Positions 27,308 to 36,014 are shown, counted from the stretch's first letter. The stretch is DNA of 64,000 nt from Bacillus cereus group sp. RP43 (GCF_040459645.1 NZ_JARVHQ010000001.1:1984001-2048000); one strand, 5' to 3'. The notes: generated by a model not told the origin, from the sequence alone. Numbers and translations are program-made.

Positions 27308-27324
27308 GAAACTGTGGGAAGAAA

Positions 27325-27359
27325 AAAGAGAGGAGAAACAATTTTCTCCTCTCTTTTTT
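27325..27359 (+). terminator. Terminator after bla2
   Basis: AAAGAGAGGAGAA pairs with TTCTCCTCTCTTT and ends in TTTTTT. Confidence 0.9.
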
Positions 27360-27403
27360 CTAACTATATTTAAATGCGAAGCTATCGATTACGCCTGAAT
27401 ACG

Positions 27404-27508
27404 TTACTGAGATTTTAATTCCAAGTATACAAATACCAGTACCGTCATAATTGCTATAATAACGTAAGTAACATCAAGCATTATAAGTGTCTTTAAAGTT
27501 TCAGTCAT
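27404..27508 (-). CDS. 34-residue single-helix membrane protein
   Basis: ATG 27508 follows AGGGGTG at 7 bp and opens a 34-codon frame ending TAA at 27404. The product has a short polar start (MTETLKTLIMLD), one hydrophobic helix (about residues 12-30) and ends LELKSQ. Size and topology are those of regulatory or accessory small membrane proteins, but I recognise no family. The region before it contains several TGTAAA repeats (about 27632-27670) with no clear -35/-10 pair. Confidence 0.5.
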   Translation of the reverse strand: MTETLKTLIMLDVTYVIIAIMTVLVFVYLELKSQ

Positions 27509-27903
27509 CCTAATTCACCCCTGTTATAAAAATATAACATGATCTCTTATCAATTAAATAAGAGATCATAAAGATAAAAATGCATATGAAATTTCTTAAA
27601 TAGTTTCTATATTAATATATCATAAATTAATGTAAACAATGTTAAAGTAGTGTAAATGTATTGTAAATAAAGAGATTTCCATAAGATCTTTAATCAAAAA
27701 ATTGCTAGTTCTACAAAATGAAAAAACGCTCTTCTTTCTGTTGAATGATAGAAAAAATAGCGTTTTTGTATGCCTATTAGTTGCTAATAGTTCTCTAAAT
27801 CAATTATTTAGCTATTTGAAAGCATCAACAAAGGTGGCCATTTTTTAGCGTCAATAAAATATTATGTCGACAATATGAACTGTCACAAATTTTCATATAT
27901 TAT
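27509..27903. other. Intergenic region upstream of hcp
   Basis: Noncoding. It holds a long hairpin, AAAAACGCT...AGCGTTTTT (27722-27767), with T tracts on both strands, which insulates hcp from leftward transcription. No other gene is supported. Confidence 0.5.
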
Positions 27904-27919
27904 TGTGATTGACATCACA
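27904..27919. promoter_or_regulatory. Fnr box upstream of hcp
   Basis: TGTGA-TTGACA-TCACA is a perfect Fnr/Crp half-site palindrome with the 6-bp spacer of the Bacillus Fnr consensus. A -10-like TATTATGCT lies at 27939-27947. This puts the box centre about 40 bp before a likely transcription start, the position for activation under oxygen limitation. Confidence 0.8.
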
Positions 27920-27984
27920 TCCCTTTTTCTCAATGGGTATTATGCTTAGTTTGTAAGGAATAATTGGGAGAGGGTGGGATGATA

Positions 27985-29271
27985 ATGTTTTGTTATCAAT
28001 GTGAACAAACACCAACAGGCGGATGTAAAGTGATGGGTGTTTGCGGTAAAAATGAAACAATTGCAAGTTTACAAGATACGATTGTGTTTGGGTTAAAAGG
28101 AATTGCGGCTTATCGTACGCATGCTGCTCAGCTAGGGTATACTGATGCATTTGTAGATGCTACAACGCAAGAAGCGTTATATATGACATTAACAAATTCT
28201 AACTTTAATGAACAAGAACATATTGATATGGCTATGAAAGTAGGGAAATCAGCTTTACGAGTAATGGAGTTGTTGGATGAGGCACATACGAATCATTTTG
28301 GTGTTCCAGAGCCTGTTCAAATTACACAAAATCATGTAGAAGGTAAGGCAATTGTAGTTACTGGTCATAATTTATTTGCATTAGAGGAATTATTAAAACA
28401 AACTGAAGGAAAAGAAATTAATATTTATACGCATTCTGAAATGCTACCAGCACACGGATATCCGCAGCTGAAAAAATATAAACATTTAAAAGGAAACATT
28501 GGTAAGGCGTGGTATGATCAAAGACGCCTTTTCGAAAAATTTACAGGTGCCATTTTAGCTACGACGAACTGTGTTATGCCAATTAAAGGATCATACTCTG
28601 ATCGCTTCTTTTCATATGATATTGCAGGTCTAGAAGGTGTACGGAAAATTGAAAATGATGATTTTGCACCATTGATTCAAAAAGCGCTAGAACTTCCAGA
28701 AGTACATATGGAGTCGGATGAACAGTTAGTAACAGGGTTTCATCATAATACAGTATTATCATTAGCCCCAGAAATTATTGAGGCAGTAAAGGAAGGGAAA
28801 ATAAAGCGTTTCTTTGTCATTGCAGGTTGTGATGCCCCAGGAAAAGGCGGGGAATATTATCGTGAATTAGCAACGTCACTTCCGCCAGAAACGGTTATTT
28901 TAACAACTTCTTGTGGGAAATTCCGCTTTAATGATGTAAGTTATGGTGTTGTTCCCGGTACGGAGATCCCGCGCTACATTGACTTAGGACAATGTAATAA
29001 TTCAATTTCTACAGTGAAAATAGCCGCCGCTTTAGCAGATGCTTTTCAATGTGAAGTGAATGAATTGCCAGTGAGTATTGTCCTATCTTGGTTTGAACAA
29101 AAAGCGGTTGCCATTTTACTTGGGCTATTTAGTCTTGGTATTCAAGATATCCGCATTGGTCCAAAGGCACCTGAATTTATTTCGCCTGGTGTGCTTGATG
29201 TATTACAAGAGACATTCGGTTTAAAACTAATTACAACCGCAGCAGAAGACATAAATATGATGTTATCGTAA
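27985..29271 (+). CDS. hcp: Hydroxylamine reductase (hybrid cluster protein)
   Basis: 428 residues, the short Gram-positive class. The N-terminal cluster motif MFCYQCEQT...GCKVMGVCGK gives the four cysteines of the cubane site. The hybrid cluster ligands appear in ATTNCVMP, IAGCDAPGKG, TTSCGKFRFND and LGQCNNSIS with downstream KAVAILL. The enzyme reduces hydroxylamine to ammonia and is proposed to act as an NO reductase in nitrosative stress. Start ATG 27985 is 6 bp after GGGTGGG; ATG 27979 is too near. The upstream Fnr box implies expression in low oxygen. No companion hcr reductase is adjacent. Confidence 0.95.
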   Translation: MFCYQCEQTPTGGCKVMGVCGKNETIASLQDTIVFGLKGIAAYRTHAAQLGYTDAFVDATTQEALYMTLTNSNFNEQEHIDMAMKVGKSALRVMELLDEAHTNHFGVPEPVQITQNHVEGKAIVVTGHNLFALEELLKQTEGKEINIYTHSEMLPAHGYPQLKKYKHLKGNIGKAWYDQRRLFEKFTGAILATTNCVMPIKGSYSDRFFSYDIAGLEGVRKIENDDFAPLIQKALELPEVHMESDEQLVTGFHHNTVLSLAPEIIEAVKEGKIKRFFVIAGCDAPGKGGEYYRELATSLPPETVILTTSCGKFRFNDVSYGVVPGTEIPRYIDLGQCNNSISTVKIAAALADAFQCEVNELPVSIVLSWFEQKAVAILLGLFSLGIQDIRIGPKAPEFISPGVLDVLQETFGLKLITTAAEDINMMLS

Positions 29272-29437
29272 CAAAAAGGATGTCCTATATGTAGAGTTGA
29301 CTTTATAAAGAATTTGTATGTATTCGCAAGCTCATGTATTAGATGCACAGGTGCATTAGTAGAAGAACAAAAAAATGATCCGTCTTTTTAATAAGGAGAG
29401 CTAGCCACATTCATTAACTTCGGAATATTATAACGCC

Positions 29438-29470
29438 CCAAAACAAAAATGTGGAATTTTTGTTTTGGGA
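29438..29470 (+). terminator. Terminator downstream of hcp
   Basis: CCCAAAACAAAAAT pairs with ATTTTTGTTTTGGG. The tail is only moderately T-rich and it stands 165 bp after the stop, so it may be the far end of the hcp transcript. Confidence 0.65.
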
Positions 29471-29527
29471 TATTTCCTTTTCTTAGCTGGATAGGTATGT
29501 GGTGAGATTTCTTAAGAAGAAAATAGG

Positions 29528-29779
29528 CAGTATCCAATAGATAATAGCGGATTTAAGAAAAAATTTAAAAATCGAATTGACATTCTATCTACACAGTCAT
29601 ACAATGTAGTGGTAATGAGTAATACTTAATAGTATAGTTTTTAAAAATATATTCAGTATCCAATAGGCAAAAGCGGATTTAAGAAAAAATTTAAAAATCG
29701 AGTTGACATTCCATCTACTTAGTCATACAATGTACTTGTAATAAGTAATACTGAATAGTTTGGTTTTTCAAAAGCTATT
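29528..29779 (+). repeat. Two tandem 126-bp copies, each with a consensus sigma-A promoter
   Basis: Copy 1 begins CAGTATCCAATAG at 29528, copy 2 at 29654; the copies are about 85-90% identical over the first 100 bp. Each contains TTGACA, a 17-bp spacer and TACAAT (29577-29605 and 29703-29731), then AGTAATACT-(T/G)AATAG and a TATTCAGTA arm. Copy 2 has perfect arms TACTGAATAG (29749-29758) and CTATTCAGTA (29775-29784). The repeats lie upstream of the PadR-like gene and are its probable promoter and operator region. Confidence 0.8.
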
Positions 29780-29855
29780 CAGTAAAAATTAGCCTTAGTA
29801 CTCTGTGATACTGAATATAAGTCAGACAGAATAGGGGGTAAAGGAGGATCAGAAC

Positions 29856-30176
29856 ATGGAAAATTTAACTGAAATGCTGAAGGGTTCGCTGGAAGGTTGT
29901 GTGCTGGAAATCATTAGCCGCCGTGAAACCTATGGCTATGAGATTACCCGCCACCTGAATGATCTTGGGTTTACTGAAGTCGTGGAAGGAACGGTCTATA
30001 CCATCCTTGTGCGATTAGAGAAGAAAAAACTTGTGAATATTGAAAAGAAACCGTCAGACATGGGGCCGCCTCGCAAGTTTTATTCACTAAATGAGGATGG
30101 CCGTCAGGAGCTTGAATTGTTTTGGAGAAAATGGGATTTTGTATCATCAAAAATTAACGTCTTGAAGTCAAACTAG
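29856..30176 (+). CDS. PadR-family transcriptional regulator
   Basis: 106 residues with the PadR winged helix: EMLKGSLEGCVLEIISRRETYGYEITRHLNDLGFTEVVEGTVYTILVRLEKKKLV covers the family's signature GxLE..IL..I....YGYEI...L and the conserved EGTVYxxLxRLE. The C-terminus ends in a short dimerisation helix. Such proteins repress neighbouring efflux genes and release on drug binding. AAAGGAGG precedes the ATG. It leads a four-gene cassette with a DUF1048 protein and an ABC transporter, an arrangement common in Firmicutes. Richer GC than flanking genes suggests acquisition. Confidence 0.9.
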   Translation: MENLTEMLKGSLEGCVLEIISRRETYGYEITRHLNDLGFTEVVEGTVYTILVRLEKKKLVNIEKKPSDMGPPRKFYSLNEDGRQELELFWRKWDFVSSKINVLKSN

Positions 30177-30251
30177 CCTCATAAGATAAACTGTTCGGCC
30201 GATATTTTGGGAGTTTCTTGTTCTGCTTTATAAAAAAGGAGGAAAAATAAT

Positions 30252-30593
30252 ATGATGGAAATGTTCAAAAAATTAATTGGTGATAAAAGAGAGTACAAAA
30301 TGATGATGGCACGAGTTGGGGCTCTGCCAGAGGACTACCAGTTTGTGTTTAAGAAAATCCAAAACTACATGTGGAATTTCTCGGCGGGCAATGGGATGGA
30401 TATGCTACACATACAGTATGAATTAATCGATTTGTTTGAAGCCGGTGCGGCGGAAGGCAGACAAGTGCTTGAAATCACTGGGGAGGACGTGGCATCCTTT
30501 GCTGACGAACTAGTGGCAAACGCTAAAACTTATGTTTCCAAGTATCGTGAAGATTTGAATGAAAGTATCATGAAGCAATTGAGAAAAAAATAA
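30252..30593 (+). CDS. DUF1048 family protein
   Basis: 113 residues, soluble and helical. MFKKLIGDKREYKMMMARVGALPEDYQFVFKKIQNYMW and the later TGEDVASFADELV are characteristic of DUF1048. These proteins are encoded with PadR regulators and DrrAB-type ABC exporters. The role is unknown; an accessory part in sensing or assembling the exporter is guessed from this linkage. AAAAGGAGG stands before the ATG; a second ATG follows directly. Confidence 0.85.
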   Translation: MMEMFKKLIGDKREYKMMMARVGALPEDYQFVFKKIQNYMWNFSAGNGMDMLHIQYELIDLFEAGAAEGRQVLEITGEDVASFADELVANAKTYVSKYREDLNESIMKQLRKK

Positions 30594-30649
30594 GTGCAAC
30601 AGGTAATACCGACTGATTAGCTGGTTACAAATGTGAATTGCCGCCATCG

Positions 30650-30710
30650 CTATTCAGTTATATTTTTAAATCAGTACTAAGTAATACAGATTATCAGTAA
30701 TACTAAATAG
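30650..30710. promoter_or_regulatory. Second operator-like region within the PadR-ABC cassette
   Basis: CTATTCAGT (30650-30658) and TACTAAATAG (30701-30710) repeat the arms seen before the PadR gene, with AGTACTAAGTAATAC between them. A closely similar AGTACTCTGTGATAC also occurs at about 29797-29811 upstream of padR. The shared pattern suggests that the same regulator binds both gaps. Confidence 0.55.
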
Positions 30711-30761
30711 AGGAGTGTAGGCAGTCTAGCTTTACAAAACATCTTTAAGGAGGAAAAAAGT

Positions 30762-31523
30762 ATGACCAATACAGCGATTTCTGTAAAAGGATTAAAAAAA
30801 TCCTTTAAAGATAAGGAAGTGTTAAAAGGGGTAGATTTTGAAGTGCAGCGTGGCGAAATTTTCGCACTGCTGGGCTCAAATGGAGCAGGCAAGACGACGA
30901 CGGTCAATATCCTCTCGACGCTGATGAAGCAAGATGGTGGTGAAGTAGGTATTTGCGGTTTTGACGTTCAGCGTCAATCGGATCATGTTCGTCAAAGTAT
31001 CAGTTTGACAGGGCAGTTCGCAGCTTTAGACGGTATGCTCACGGGAAGAGAAAACTTGATAATGATTGCCAAGTTGCGTGGAGTTTCTAGTCCCGCTCAA
31101 GTCGCTGACAATTTGCTTGCAAGATTCAGCCTGACTGATGCAGCCAACCAGAGGGCAGACCAGTATTCGGGAGGGATGAAGCGCCGGCTTGATATCGCCA
31201 TGAGCTTGCTCGGGACGCCAGCAGTCATTTTTCTCGACGAACCGACGACAGGGCTTGACCCTGAAGCACGGATTGAAGTATGGGATACTATCAAGGAACT
31301 TGCTGGCGGTGGCACGACTATCTTGCTCACGACTCAGTACTTGGAGGAAGCAGAACAATTGGCGGACCGTATCGCTATCTTGCATGGCGGAAAAATTATT
31401 ACGACTGGTACTCTTACTGAACTTAAAGAAATGTTCCCACCAGCAAAAGTGGAGTATATCGAGAAACAGCCGACATTGGAAGAAATTTTCCTTGCGATCA
31501 TCGGCAAAAAGGAGGAGATGTAA
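30762..31523 (+). CDS. ABC transporter ATP-binding protein (DrrA-like)
   Basis: 253 residues. Walker A GSNGAGKTT at about residues 38-46, signature YSGGMKRRLDIAMSLL, Walker B VIFLDEPTTGLD and the switch region TTQYLEEAEQLADRI, where Gln replaces His as in DrrA-type drug exporters. It powers the permease encoded next, whose start lies directly after this stop. Probable function: export of an antibiotic or toxic lipophile. AAGGAGG precedes the ATG. Codon use is more GC-rich than in neighbouring genes. Confidence 0.92.
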   Translation: MTNTAISVKGLKKSFKDKEVLKGVDFEVQRGEIFALLGSNGAGKTTTVNILSTLMKQDGGEVGICGFDVQRQSDHVRQSISLTGQFAALDGMLTGRENLIMIAKLRGVSSPAQVADNLLARFSLTDAANQRADQYSGGMKRRLDIAMSLLGTPAVIFLDEPTTGLDPEARIEVWDTIKELAGGGTTILLTTQYLEEAEQLADRIAILHGGKIITTGTLTELKEMFPPAKVEYIEKQPTLEEIFLAIIGKKEEM

Positions 31524-32273
31524 ATGAAGAGCAAAACAGGGGTATTATTAGGGCGTTTAATGCGTAACATCATGCGCAGTCCAGATACGATTATTACGGT
31601 AGCAATTACACCGATTATGATGATGCTGTTGTTTGTCTACGTATTTGGCGGCGCCATAAAGACAGGAACGGACAACTACGTCAATTATTTATTGCCGGGG
31701 ATCTTGTTGATGGCTATCGCATCCGGTGTCGCTTACACATCCGTGCGGTTGTTTACGGATGTAAAGAGTGGGCTAATGGCACGGTTCATTACTATGCCTA
31801 TCAAGCGTTCGTCGGTATTATGGGCTCACGTATTAACCTCACTTGTTGCTAATGTGCTTACTATCGTGGTGGTTATCCTTGTTGCGCTCTTAATGGGCTT
31901 CCGTTCCAGCGCTAATATTCTGGATTGGCTTGCGGTAGCTGGAATACTCGGGATGTTTACACTGGCGCTGACATGGCTCGCTATCATTCCCGGGTTGACA
32001 GCGAAGTCTATGGAAGGGGCGACAGCCTACTCGTACCCGCTAATTTTTCTGCCCTTTATTAGTTCGGCCTTTGTTCCTACCGAAACTATGCCAAAAATTG
32101 TTCGTGCGTTCGCTGAGAACCAGCCTGTGACTTCAATTGTGAATGCGATTCGTGCCCTCTTATATGAAGGGACTGTTGGTAACGATATTTGGATTGCACT
32201 TGCTTGGTGCGTTGGCATTATGGTTATCGCTTACTTCTTCGCCGGTAAAGCATTTAAACGTCAGTTAGGGTAA
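31524..32273 (+). CDS. ABC-2 type transporter permease (DrrB-like)
   Basis: 249 residues with six hydrophobic segments. NYLLPGILLMAIASGVAYTSVRLFTDVKSGLMARFITMPIKRSSVLWAHVLTSL is the ABC-2 permease signature region, with the conserved F-x-x-x-P-I-x-R motif near residue 100. It forms the membrane channel with the DrrA-like ATPase, starting where that gene stops; ribosome site GGAGGAG lies in the upstream gene's end. The neighbouring PadR protein suggests induction by the exported compound. Confidence 0.9.
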   Translation: MKSKTGVLLGRLMRNIMRSPDTIITVAITPIMMMLLFVYVFGGAIKTGTDNYVNYLLPGILLMAIASGVAYTSVRLFTDVKSGLMARFITMPIKRSSVLWAHVLTSLVANVLTIVVVILVALLMGFRSSANILDWLAVAGILGMFTLALTWLAIIPGLTAKSMEGATAYSYPLIFLPFISSAFVPTETMPKIVRAFAENQPVTSIVNAIRALLYEGTVGNDIWIALAWCVGIMVIAYFFAGKAFKRQLG

Positions 32274-32323
32274 CACCACCAGTTCGGTGCACTATGGCAA
32301 CTAAATCTTCTGGAATAACATAT

Positions 32324-32470
32324 ATGGGAAAATGGATTTAAATCACATTAATCATAGTTATTGCTATAATTGTTAGTATTCTTACTGGTTACGCAGTTGG
32401 TACGTAAGTAGGTTCAGACGTTGAGAAAAATCAGCCTGAGAGAGTTAAAGGGGAAGAGATAATATTTTGA
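32324..32470 (+). pseudogene. Remnant of a small single-helix membrane protein gene
   Basis: From ATG 32324 one frame reads MGKWI-stop-ITLIIVIAIIVSILTGYAVGT-stop-VGSDVEKNQPERVKGEEIIF-stop. The hydrophobic helix and charged tail make sense only if read through TAA codons at 32339 and at the end of the helix. It is probably a disabled 48-residue membrane protein. No intact copy is present in the window for comparison. Confidence 0.6.
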
Positions 32471-32518
32471 CCTCAATTCTAATTACCATATAATAAATGC
32501 AATTTTTATACATGAAAA

Positions 32519-32545
32519 GCCCACCTATTTTCGTAGGTGGGCCAT
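32519..32545 (+). terminator. Terminator at the end of the ABC cassette
   Basis: GCCCACCTA-TTTTCG-TAGGTGGGC is a perfect 9-bp stem; a modest T-rich tail follows. Confidence 0.75.
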
Positions 32546-32549
32546 ATCT

Positions 32550-33435
32550 TTATTACACAATACGAAAGTAGACTCTCTTTTTCTAAATATGAAATTATGC
32601 ATATTTAGAAAAAACTACACTTAATAAATATTACATATAGTAAATGGAAACTTATGGTGTTATTCTTTTAAAAGGTGTAACATGTCAAACGTTATAGAAG
32701 GTGCGCTGGTACTAAGTTAGAGAAGTTCTTTTTTTCTGAAAAATGAATATTAATTCGATATTAGTTATAATTATTCGATTAGATGATTTTATGTTTTCTT
32801 AATTTATTCCTTTATATCTACAGTGATTATTTATTATAACAGTTTTTACGTCTAAAATAAGATGTTTCAGCAAAGGGGAATATAACTATCTTTATAATGA
32901 GTTCCCAATATAATTAACGTGTTAACAAAAATGATATCTGTATTATTTTCCCCTTTTTGCTAACTAATACAGCTTCAAACAATGGACACAATTGCTACAT
33001 AGCAATTGTAATTTATTATCTATTCATAATTCTGTTTATTCTGTCTTTCTAAAAATAAAAAAATATTAGACTCGTAAATATAAACGTTATAATGAGGGCG
33101 TCGAGAGGTAACCGATTACCTACGGAGAAAATATCAAACATTTTTAAATTGGACAGACTGAAACGATTAATTGCAGAAAGGTGTGTGACCAGAAGGGGAA
33201 TTTCTTCAAAATAGTTTAGTAGTAGCGGACATCGTATTAGCTGGTGTAAACAATATCATCAATGCTGACGAAGTATAGGGTTGGAGGATAAATGCCTCGC
33301 ACATTAAGAGAGACAGCTTTAGGTGGAATCGTTTACAATATGGTGCATCAAGTAAGCGGTTCATTTTTTAAGAATGATCTATATTCTTAAGCCTAAAAAG
33401 AGACGTAAGAATAGGATACAAGGGGGATTTATTAT
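32550..33435. other. 880-bp region without an intact gene, containing coding-like fragments
   Basis: Mostly AT-rich DNA. A -10-like TTATAATG lies near 33089-33096, and AGGTAA-CCGA-TTACCT forms a small hairpin near 33105. Two short frames look like gene debris: about 33193-33278, ending VVADIVLAGVNNIINADEV, and 33292-33390, beginning MPRTLRETALGG after GGAGG. They lie in different frames. No family is recognised. Confidence 0.45.
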
Positions 33436-34755
33436 ATGAATGGGAATACTGCAAAAAAAATAGAATTTCAAGCTGAAAATACTGCAGTGAAAAATGAGAA
33501 ATATCTAGATCCTAAAAAGTGGCATAAACAAGATACTACCTGGGCATTGAGCCTTTTTGGAACAGCAATTGGAGCAGGGGTGCTCTTTTTACCTATTAAT
33601 GCAGGTTCAGGTGGTTTATTATCATTACTACTAATTACATTGCTTGCATATCCAGTTATGTATTACTCACATAGGGCACTTGCTAAAATGATTTACACTT
33701 CTAATTCTGCTGATGAGGGGATTACAGGCACAATAAGAGAGTATTTCGGAAATAAGGCAAGTATCATTTTTAACATCGTATATTTCGGCTCAATTTATAC
33801 AATCGTATTGATGTATTCGGTTGCGCTTACAAATACCGCAAGTAGTTTTATCGTGCATCAATTACACATGCCGGAGCCTCCAAGGGCCATTTTATCTCTT
33901 GTATTAGTGCTCGGCCTTATTGCTATACTAAATTTTGGTCAAGATATTACTGTGAAAATCATGAGTATGCTCGTATATCCTTTCATAGCTTCTCTACTTT
34001 TCATCGCAATATCTTTAATTCCACAGTGGAATACGTCAATGCTTAGCTTTTCAAGTGTTTCTACTGCTTCAACAGGAACAGGATATTTTGGAACGATATT
34101 AATGATTCTACCAATCATCGTATTCTCATTTAATCATTCACCTATGATTTCATCATTTGTTGTGAAACAGAAGGCTACGTATGGAATAGAAGCTACTGAT
34201 GCTAAATGTGCACAAATACAAAAAGTTTGTTATATCATGACATTCGTTGTAGTTATGTTCTTCGTTTGGAGTAGTGCACTGAGTTTGACTCCAGAGGATT
34301 TAAAAATGGCAAAAGAGCAAAACTTATCAATCCTTTCATATCTTGCTAATGAGCTTAATTCGCCTGTAATCACGATTGCAGCTCCTATCATTGCTTTTGT
34401 GGCTATTACAAAGTCTTTCCTTGGCCATTATATAGGAGCATATGAAGTAATGCGTGACATGATTATTAAGTCCGGTAAAACACGTGGAAAAGTTATTGAA
34501 GAAAAGACAATTAAGACAATGATCCTTACTTTTGTTGTATTAACATGCTGGTTTGTCGCTTATACAAATCCAAGTATTCTTGGAATTATTGATTCTCTGA
34601 GCGGTCCATTAGTTGCTGCTATCTTATGTCTATTACCGATGTATGCGATTAGTAAAGTACCAGTACTAGCTAAATACAAAGGGAAAATGAGCAATGTATT
34701 TGTTATTATTGTAGGTGTACTTACTGTTTTAGCAAGTATTAAGTCATTATTCTAA
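33436..34755 (+). CDS. Amino-acid permease of the HAAAP family (SdaC/TdcC serine-threonine type)
   Basis: 439 residues with eleven predicted helices after a polar 35-residue start. TTWALSLFGTAIGAGVLFLPINAGSGG is the conserved first helix of HAAAP proton symporters, and PIIVFSFNHSPMISSFV is the central signature of the serine/threonine branch (SdaC, TdcC, DlsT). It probably imports serine or threonine. AAGGGGGA precedes the ATG. A terminator follows at 34882. No catabolic deaminase gene is adjacent. Confidence 0.88.
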   Translation: MNGNTAKKIEFQAENTAVKNEKYLDPKKWHKQDTTWALSLFGTAIGAGVLFLPINAGSGGLLSLLLITLLAYPVMYYSHRALAKMIYTSNSADEGITGTIREYFGNKASIIFNIVYFGSIYTIVLMYSVALTNTASSFIVHQLHMPEPPRAILSLVLVLGLIAILNFGQDITVKIMSMLVYPFIASLLFIAISLIPQWNTSMLSFSSVSTASTGTGYFGTILMILPIIVFSFNHSPMISSFVVKQKATYGIEATDAKCAQIQKVCYIMTFVVVMFFVWSSALSLTPEDLKMAKEQNLSILSYLANELNSPVITIAAPIIAFVAITKSFLGHYIGAYEVMRDMIIKSGKTRGKVIEEKTIKTMILTFVVLTCWFVAYTNPSILGIIDSLSGPLVAAILCLLPMYAISKVPVLAKYKGKMSNVFVIIVGVLTVLASIKSLF

Positions 34756-34881
34756 TTCGCTATTGTTAGTTCAAGTGCTAAAATAGTGGGATTTGAAAAA
34801 AAGAATGAAAGAGATTATGGATAAGATAAATCCACATTAGAATATTAAACAAGTAATTTAATGAGGGTTAAAATCTAATAT

Positions 34882-34919
34882 AAAAAGACATGAACAAAGA
34901 CTAGTTCATGTCTTTTTTT
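34882..34919 (+). terminator. Terminator after the HAAAP permease
   Basis: AAAAGACATGAAC pairs with GTTCATGTCTTTT and is followed by TTTT. Confidence 0.88.
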
Positions 34920-35051
34920 GTGTTGGCGTTATTTCTAGAAGAGCGTTTAAGGCAGCGGTAGTAAATAAAATGTTTTCTCTATTTGTTTGAAAATAGGGGT
35001 AACTGGCATCTAGTCAAACTCAATATTATTTTGGGTTTAACCGTTCACTGC

Positions 35052-36014
35052 TTATGGATAGTATAAACATAATCTCTCTTTTAAACCTTCTAAAAATTCT
35101 TCAGGCACTTCCCTAATTTTGATATCCTTACCTAGGAAAAGTAGCCAATTTGTTATTTCTGTTAATTCATCGAGATTGTTAACATTGATAAAAGTCTTTA
35201 GAATGGCTGTGGATTGGTAAGGATTTGTATAGGAAATAGAAATTTTTAAAGGATGATATTTTTTGAACTGGGCAATCGCTTTTGGACCGAGTTCAAGTAC
35301 AAGGTTGATTGCTTCGTCTTTCTTACTGAGTTTTTCTAAAATCTTTTTCTTACTTAATCTCTTTTTTGTTGTATAGGGTTCGACATTGATGAGATGATCG
35401 ACAGGAAACATCTTTTTCTTTTCTTCTTTTACGTCAAAGCCTTCAATTATCCAATGGCTTTTTTCTTGATAAAGGTGTAGTAGATAAATTGGATAAGACT
35501 TGATTTCCTCCTCTTCTTTTACAGTAATCAATAAATGGCTATCCAAAAGAAGGATTTGGATGAGTTTTTCTAACATAGGGTGTGGGAGGTCAGAAAGCTC
35601 AAGTAAGTCGGGATTGTGGGGATTAGTCCCTTCAAAAAGTAAGAGTTGATTTAAAAGAACAAGGTCATCTTGCTGGATTTCTGAGATGAGTCCTAGTAGT
35701 TTTTCGGCTAAAGACTGACGACTCTTTAGATAGGGAAGTTGTTGATTTCTTGTGGCCATAAAGGCAATAAAAAGAGCTTTGACCTCATTATCAGTAAAGC
35801 GAACAACGGGCAGGATAGAGTTATGCATGACAAAATAGCCACCATCCCTTCCAACTTCAGCGACGAGCGGCATCCCCATGGCTTCAATCTCTCTAATGTC
35901 TCTAATAGCTGTCGATCGTGAGATGTTAAATTCTCGTATGATTTCAGAAATTGTAAAGTGGGAGCGGTTGTTGATGTACCGCATGATGGTATTAATCCGT
36001 TCAACTTTTTTCAT
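35052..36014 (-). CDS. HTH-WYL transcriptional regulator (YafY/DeoR-like)
   Basis: 320 residues. The first 60 form a winged helix (VERINTIMRYINNRSHFTISEIIREFNISRSTAIRDIREIEAMG) of the HTH_11/DeoR type. The remainder is a WYL sensor domain with SHWIIEGFDVKEEKKKMFPVDHLINVEPY in place of the usual W-Y-L-core and a C-terminal extension. Such proteins bind small or nucleotide ligands. It is divergent from a GyrI-like effector-binding protein 110 bp away and likely controls it. Ligand unknown. Confidence 0.87.
   Translation of the reverse strand: MKKVERINTIMRYINNRSHFTISEIIREFNISRSTAIRDIREIEAMGMPLVAEVGRDGGYFVMHNSILPVVRFTDNEVKALFIAFMATRNQQLPYLKSRQSLAEKLLGLISEIQQDDLVLLNQLLLFEGTNPHNPDLLELSDLPHPMLEKLIQILLLDSHLLITVKEEEEIKSYPIYLLHLYQEKSHWIIEGFDVKEEKKKMFPVDHLINVEPYTTKKRLSKKKILEKLSKKDEAINLVLELGPKAIAQFKKYHPLKISISYTNPYQSTAILKTFINVNNLDELTEITNWLLFLGKDIKIREVPEEFLEGLKERLCLYYP

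Noticed and set aside
31026..31527. Several frames on both strands inside the ABC ATPase gene
   Set aside because: They arise from the higher GC content of the cassette; the ATPase motifs fix the real frame.
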